Of a stretch of DNA of 64,000 bases, positions 59,953 to 64,000 are shown piece by piece. The position numbers and the translations under genes are program-made. Positions within the stretch are counted from its first letter, which is position 1; the number at the start of each line of letters is the position of its first letter. The stretch spans positions 3,968,001 to 4,032,000 of the forward strand of contig OX344757.2 in NCBI GenBank assembly GCA_947034885.2, read 5' to 3'. The notes below the pieces were generated by a model. The model was not told the DNA's origin. It ran no database searches and saw nothing but the letters and a program-made list of their open reading frames with translations. The stretch comes from Thuidium tamariscinum (taxonomy: Eukaryota; Streptophyta; Bryopsida; Hypnales; Thuidiaceae).

Positions 59953-62799
59953 CTTGCCATTGTTAGTAAAAGAACATAAAACAACCTTCATGCTTGTTCT
60001 AATGTAATTTCAATTGGTGCCTCAAGATCATATGTCTCACCATATATGGCTTTTGCAATAGCACCATGTATAGCTTTGCTTCTAAAAGAATCCTCAGATC
60101 CATCAAAATTCACCTTCACCCTCTAAATATCACTTGCATGATTATTTCTAAATCATTAAATTAGGTAATAGAATATGCTAAACCAAAACATTCAAATCAT
60201 TGTGATTAGGAGGAAATTTGCACACATATTACACTTGCTTTTAGTTCCTTCATCTTATCTCAACGCTATGCAATTTCTTCAAGAATAGCATTACTAAGCA
60301 AAACTAAAACACCTAAGAGCTAAAATAACTCAGTTTTTGCTATGCCTCCAAAGAGCAATCTCCGATTAGAAAATGTTTTAATGATTGTAGACCTAATCTT
60401 GTATACTAAAGGTCTAGACTCATATCAGATCTTTGTAAATGTAGCACAAGATTCAACATCTTTATCAATCTCAAAAGACATAAGGATAACTTCCATCATC
60501 AAATCAATTGAAGGAAATATAGTTAAATAATCATAAGCCCCCTAAAGAATTTTCTTGATGATCCTTGAGAGCTTTACTTATAAAAAATGAATGTAAAATT
60601 AAATTGTCAAAATAATTTTAGTCATTGTGGTAAAAATTTATCAATAAAGAATATTTCTAAATGAAGCCTATCTTAAACCAATAATAAATCTGACTTTGAT
60701 TTAGAGTTAAAAACATTACCTTGATCTTGATAATATTTAGATGATAAAAAATTACTTCATTCTTTTGAAAGGTTGCTTTCAAAACTTCTATTGTTACTTT
60801 AGAAAAAGATTAACATTTAAAAAGAGAATCCTTACATTTTTTGCATTGTTTTAGAATTTTCAAATTTTGAATCTGGTAGTAAGCTTTTGTTTGATCAATA
60901 AAGGTTGGGGCTAGACCAAATGTAAAAGCTTTTGGTATCCTTTCTACATGAGGTACACCAATGTTTTCATCTTTACGTGCATCTATTGGTAGTGGAGCAT
61001 TCATTCTTCAATTCAAAACATCTTAGTCACTATTGTTGCCAAAGCTAAGGTCATTACCTAAAGTCAACAAGATCAAGACATATTATATATAATGCTTTCT
61101 AATGCTTATACAATAATTTGAACATATATAGATATACATCTAATCACCATATTTTATAAATTCAAGCTTTTAAGGTTAATAGAATATAAATGAATGTAGA
61201 TTTTTTTGAAGTATTCAATAGTTTTTAACTAAAGTTTCTATGAGATATGTCTCATTAAAAAAAAACACAAGGAGCTTATGACCAATTATGAACAAAAGAT
61301 ATAATCCAAACATGAAATTAAGATTTTTCAATAGGAATCCATACATATTAAACGAATATACAATAAACTAAGATGACTCTATAAAACATTTATAAGTCTT
61401 CTACTCATTCAGTATAGAATGATGGAACAACTTCTCCACCCTACCCCCATATTTTTGTTTCAATGATTTCTAATTAATATGAATTACATGATTTAAGTAC
61501 TCCATATGTCACCTTCTATAAATGTGAGCTAAAATGTGAATCTAATTTAAGTATTTACATAGCAACCTTGCAACTACAATCCAAACTAAAGACAAAAGAT
61601 GATCTGTAGATTGTCTTCCTACAATGCCACTGTAAACAAGTTAGAGGAGAAGTTCTACTAATTTAGATGGACAATTCCATTGGCCAGTGGAGACTACTTA
61701 GTCAATCATAAAAGAATCTAATACATGTTGATTTCTTCTTGTATACCCTTCCATTTACTAAATTTGCATGAAATTGTAAAAATAAATTTCACCTAAAGTT
61801 CACTCTATGAAGTTTTTCCTGATAACTAATACATCTAAAGAGACCCTTATATAGAAAGTCATCTTGAAATACAATTTTCTACAACATGTACTTGTACTAG
61901 AAGAAGCATGGAAATTCATATAATGTGTTAAAACTTACTAATTGATTGAGCATCACAATTGTACACAAGCATATCACTTGAGTGAGTGTCGCACTTGTAT
62001 GTGAGAGTACCACTTGACTAAGCACAATTGTGTGTAAGCTTATCACTTTACAAAGTGCCAAAACTTACAATTGGCGAGCAAAAGATGAACTGAAGGTCCG
62101 TTGGCAAGTTGGTTAACAAAAGGTGGAACCTTGTGACAATGTATTTTTTATAACCACCAACTTTTAAAAAACAAACAAATATCCATTCGACACATATATA
62201 GTATAGAAATCTTATATTACATGTATTGTATACAAGAGATATTGTAGGTGTATTATTACATTGACGTTTAAATGATTACACATTTTTTTAGTATTATCTA
62301 CTGAAGACATTACATTTTAAATGGATTTAAGTAGATTTGCTATATTAAATTTTAAATTTTGAAGGAAATGAAAAAACACCACACTGCTGTGAGCCCCGTC
62401 ATTGTCACTTAGGCCTCGGATTTTTCTTTTTTTCGCTTATTGCTCATATTTGGGGTTATTATAGTTAAAAATCAACTAAAAAGAGTGGTTGTGATAGGAT
62501 TGGTACAATTCCCGGTAATGATGAGGAATTGGTCAGAATTGCACTAGAGTACCTTAAAAGACTCTTTAAGAGCCAACTTCTACATCTTATCAGGTGATTA
62601 GTCATACTATTACACGATTACAAGGAGATAGCACGAACTAATACTCGACAGACAAGTTAGTGCAAAAGTGTCAAGACAAGCCCTATCGGACTTTTCAAGA
62701 AGAATCTTAGCAGAATTTGGCTAAGTGGAAGTCATGGGATTCCGGTAGTCACTCAAGAGCGTCACAACGAAGCTAACTCATGGAGATTCCTGTGTACGA
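59953..62799. other. AT-rich intergenic DNA, no gene seen
   Basis: Stops in all frames; the small open frames (60342-60530, 60810-61004) have no recognisable domain. A degenerate 'cacttg..tgtgag' phrase repeats near 61960-62045. Confidence 0.6.
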
Positions 62800-64000
62800 G
62801 AATGATTCCTCCCCGGAGGAATTATTTCCACCCTAGTGCCATTTCTACTTTAACTAGACAGTGTGTATTTCTAGCAGAACTTTGCACCTGTCATTAGGGG
62901 GCTTCCTCAAAGATCCCCTAAAAGTTTCGTAATTTTATGGATTACGGAAATGACTCCATGGGAAGTCAACCGCTTTTATCGGCAATTGGAAATTCATAGA
63001 AAATTCCACGGTGATGGTAAAATCCCACTAAAAATTAGGATAGCATGTTTTAGCATAAATAAGCGTCCCGCCAAATTTCAAGACATTCTGACAGCGGCAA
63101 GTACCAGAACCAGCGGCGGCAATGACTTTCCAAGGTTTTACCGAAATCTTGGTGGGTTGACCGGCGTGCAGAGGACATATTGTGTTCGATTTGAGTCAAC
63201 TTGGACTCTTTTCTAACAGTCTTGGACATTCCCGACAACTCTGGCTAGTCAAAACCTTTGGGAAAAATCAATTCCAAAAGATAGATTTTCCACTTTTTTT
63301 ACCGATTCGTAAGTGTTAGCTTTTAGGCGCATTTAGGTTCCGAGAGTAAGGGGTAGGGGTTCCCTTAGACTAATTTGGGTCTTCTGAAGCCATTGGCACA
63401 GCCCGTTTGGCAATCGGACGAATTCTCCAAAAGATAGAGTAATTACAGCAGTAGTGTAGAATTTTAAGATTAAAGTTGACTTTCTAGTTTACTTAGCAAG
63501 TAATTTGAGGGGGGAGGAGGCCTTGGAAATGTATAAAAGGCCTCCCCCTCCCCTCACTTCACAACCCTCACTACTACCATTACACCCTTACAACTACACG
63601 ATTCAATACCAACACCATCATTATCATCATTTCGCGCCATTTTTCTACATCATTCTCATTCTAGTCTATTCTTTTCTAGTTTACACCATCTTACAACCAC
63701 CCTTGGGCTCCTTTGGCATTCAAGATTCGAGATCGTCAACAACCTTGCGGATACACCTTCAAGGCCTTTTTTTCATTTTGCAATTGTTTGGATTGTGTGC
63801 TTTAAAACCGCTTTTGGTGTTTAAAACTCATTATTTAAGACATTGCTAGTCTCTTGGAGTTCAAGTAAGAGTCTTTTGCAAATTTGTGATATCATAATTC
63901 TTTGTGACTAGTCTCTTCGGGTGGATTTACAACCTGGATTGGTTTATCGAAAATCCCCCTCGGGCCTAGCCATTGAATTGTGATCCAAGTGAGGATCTTT
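62800..64000 (+). mobile_element. Fossil LTR-like segment, plus orientation, runs off the window
   Basis: GC-richer than its surroundings, with a TATA box (gtataaaagg, 63531-63540) followed by a C-rich leader, and phrases in common with 22060-24000 on the other strand (for example 'taccagaacc' and 'ggttgaccggcgt' in the same order). Interpreted as an LTR, or part of one, of an LTR-retrotransposon family. It continues past the window, so whether internal parts follow is unknown. The two segments are clearly diverged, so it is probably old. Confidence 0.5.

Noticed and set aside
1-64000. tRNA, rRNA or other structural RNA genes.
   Set aside because: None was recognised by eye on either strand; a covariance-model scan would be needed to exclude small ones.

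Overview
The window looks like nuclear DNA of a plant (streptophyte), probably a non-seed plant. It is AT-rich and gene-poor, and its one intact host gene is a plant-type SRP68 with many introns and a telo-box (AAACCCTAA) in its leader. The rest is intergenic DNA and transposable elements. I cannot name the species.

Layout: 1-5900, AT-rich DNA with one old piggyBac-like element. 5900-13130, SRP68 on the minus strand: 12 coding exons whose lengths sum to exactly 607 codons. 13140-25600, intergenic DNA with a dispersed repeat, piggyBac-like elements flanked by TTAA, a hAT-type MITE, and a fossil LTR-like segment. 25608-33786, an 8.2-kb Mutator-like (MULE) element. 33797-37718, a foldback and a decayed piggyBac transposase. 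37729-53674, a 15.9-kb MULE-like element. 54468-55412, another piggyBac-like element. 57590-59950, a pogo/mariner-like element with a decayed transposase. 62800-64000, a second fossil LTR-like segment.

The main discovery is the pair of MULE-like elements. Each has related terminal repeats (ends starting CAGGGTTGCTA on one side and CAACGAYGCTAG on the other) and a perfect 10-bp target-site duplication (ATCCATCAAA for the small one, ATACACATTT for the large one). Both carry gene A, a transposase with a zinc cluster, a DDE-like core and a C-terminal SWIM zinc finger. Both also carry a divergent small basic gene B. The large element additionally carries, in the opposite direction, a 12-exon gene of about 1296 codons joining a ParB/sulfiredoxin-like DGNHR domain to a permuted N6/N4-type methyltransferase-like domain. 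The combination resembles prokaryotic and phage ParB-methylase fusions, here as cargo of a plant transposon.

Both elements are decayed. Most premature stops are explained by C-to-T changes on one strand or the other (CAG to TAG, CGA to TGA, TGG to TAG or TGA), as expected from deamination of methylated cytosines in silenced DNA. SRP68 shows none of this. Eight palindromes centred on CGGATC lie in introns of the element genes: seven GGGGGTCC-type copies and one unrelated in its arms. A periodic G-box (CACGTGGC) array with a TATA box sits between the cargo gene and the transposase genes.
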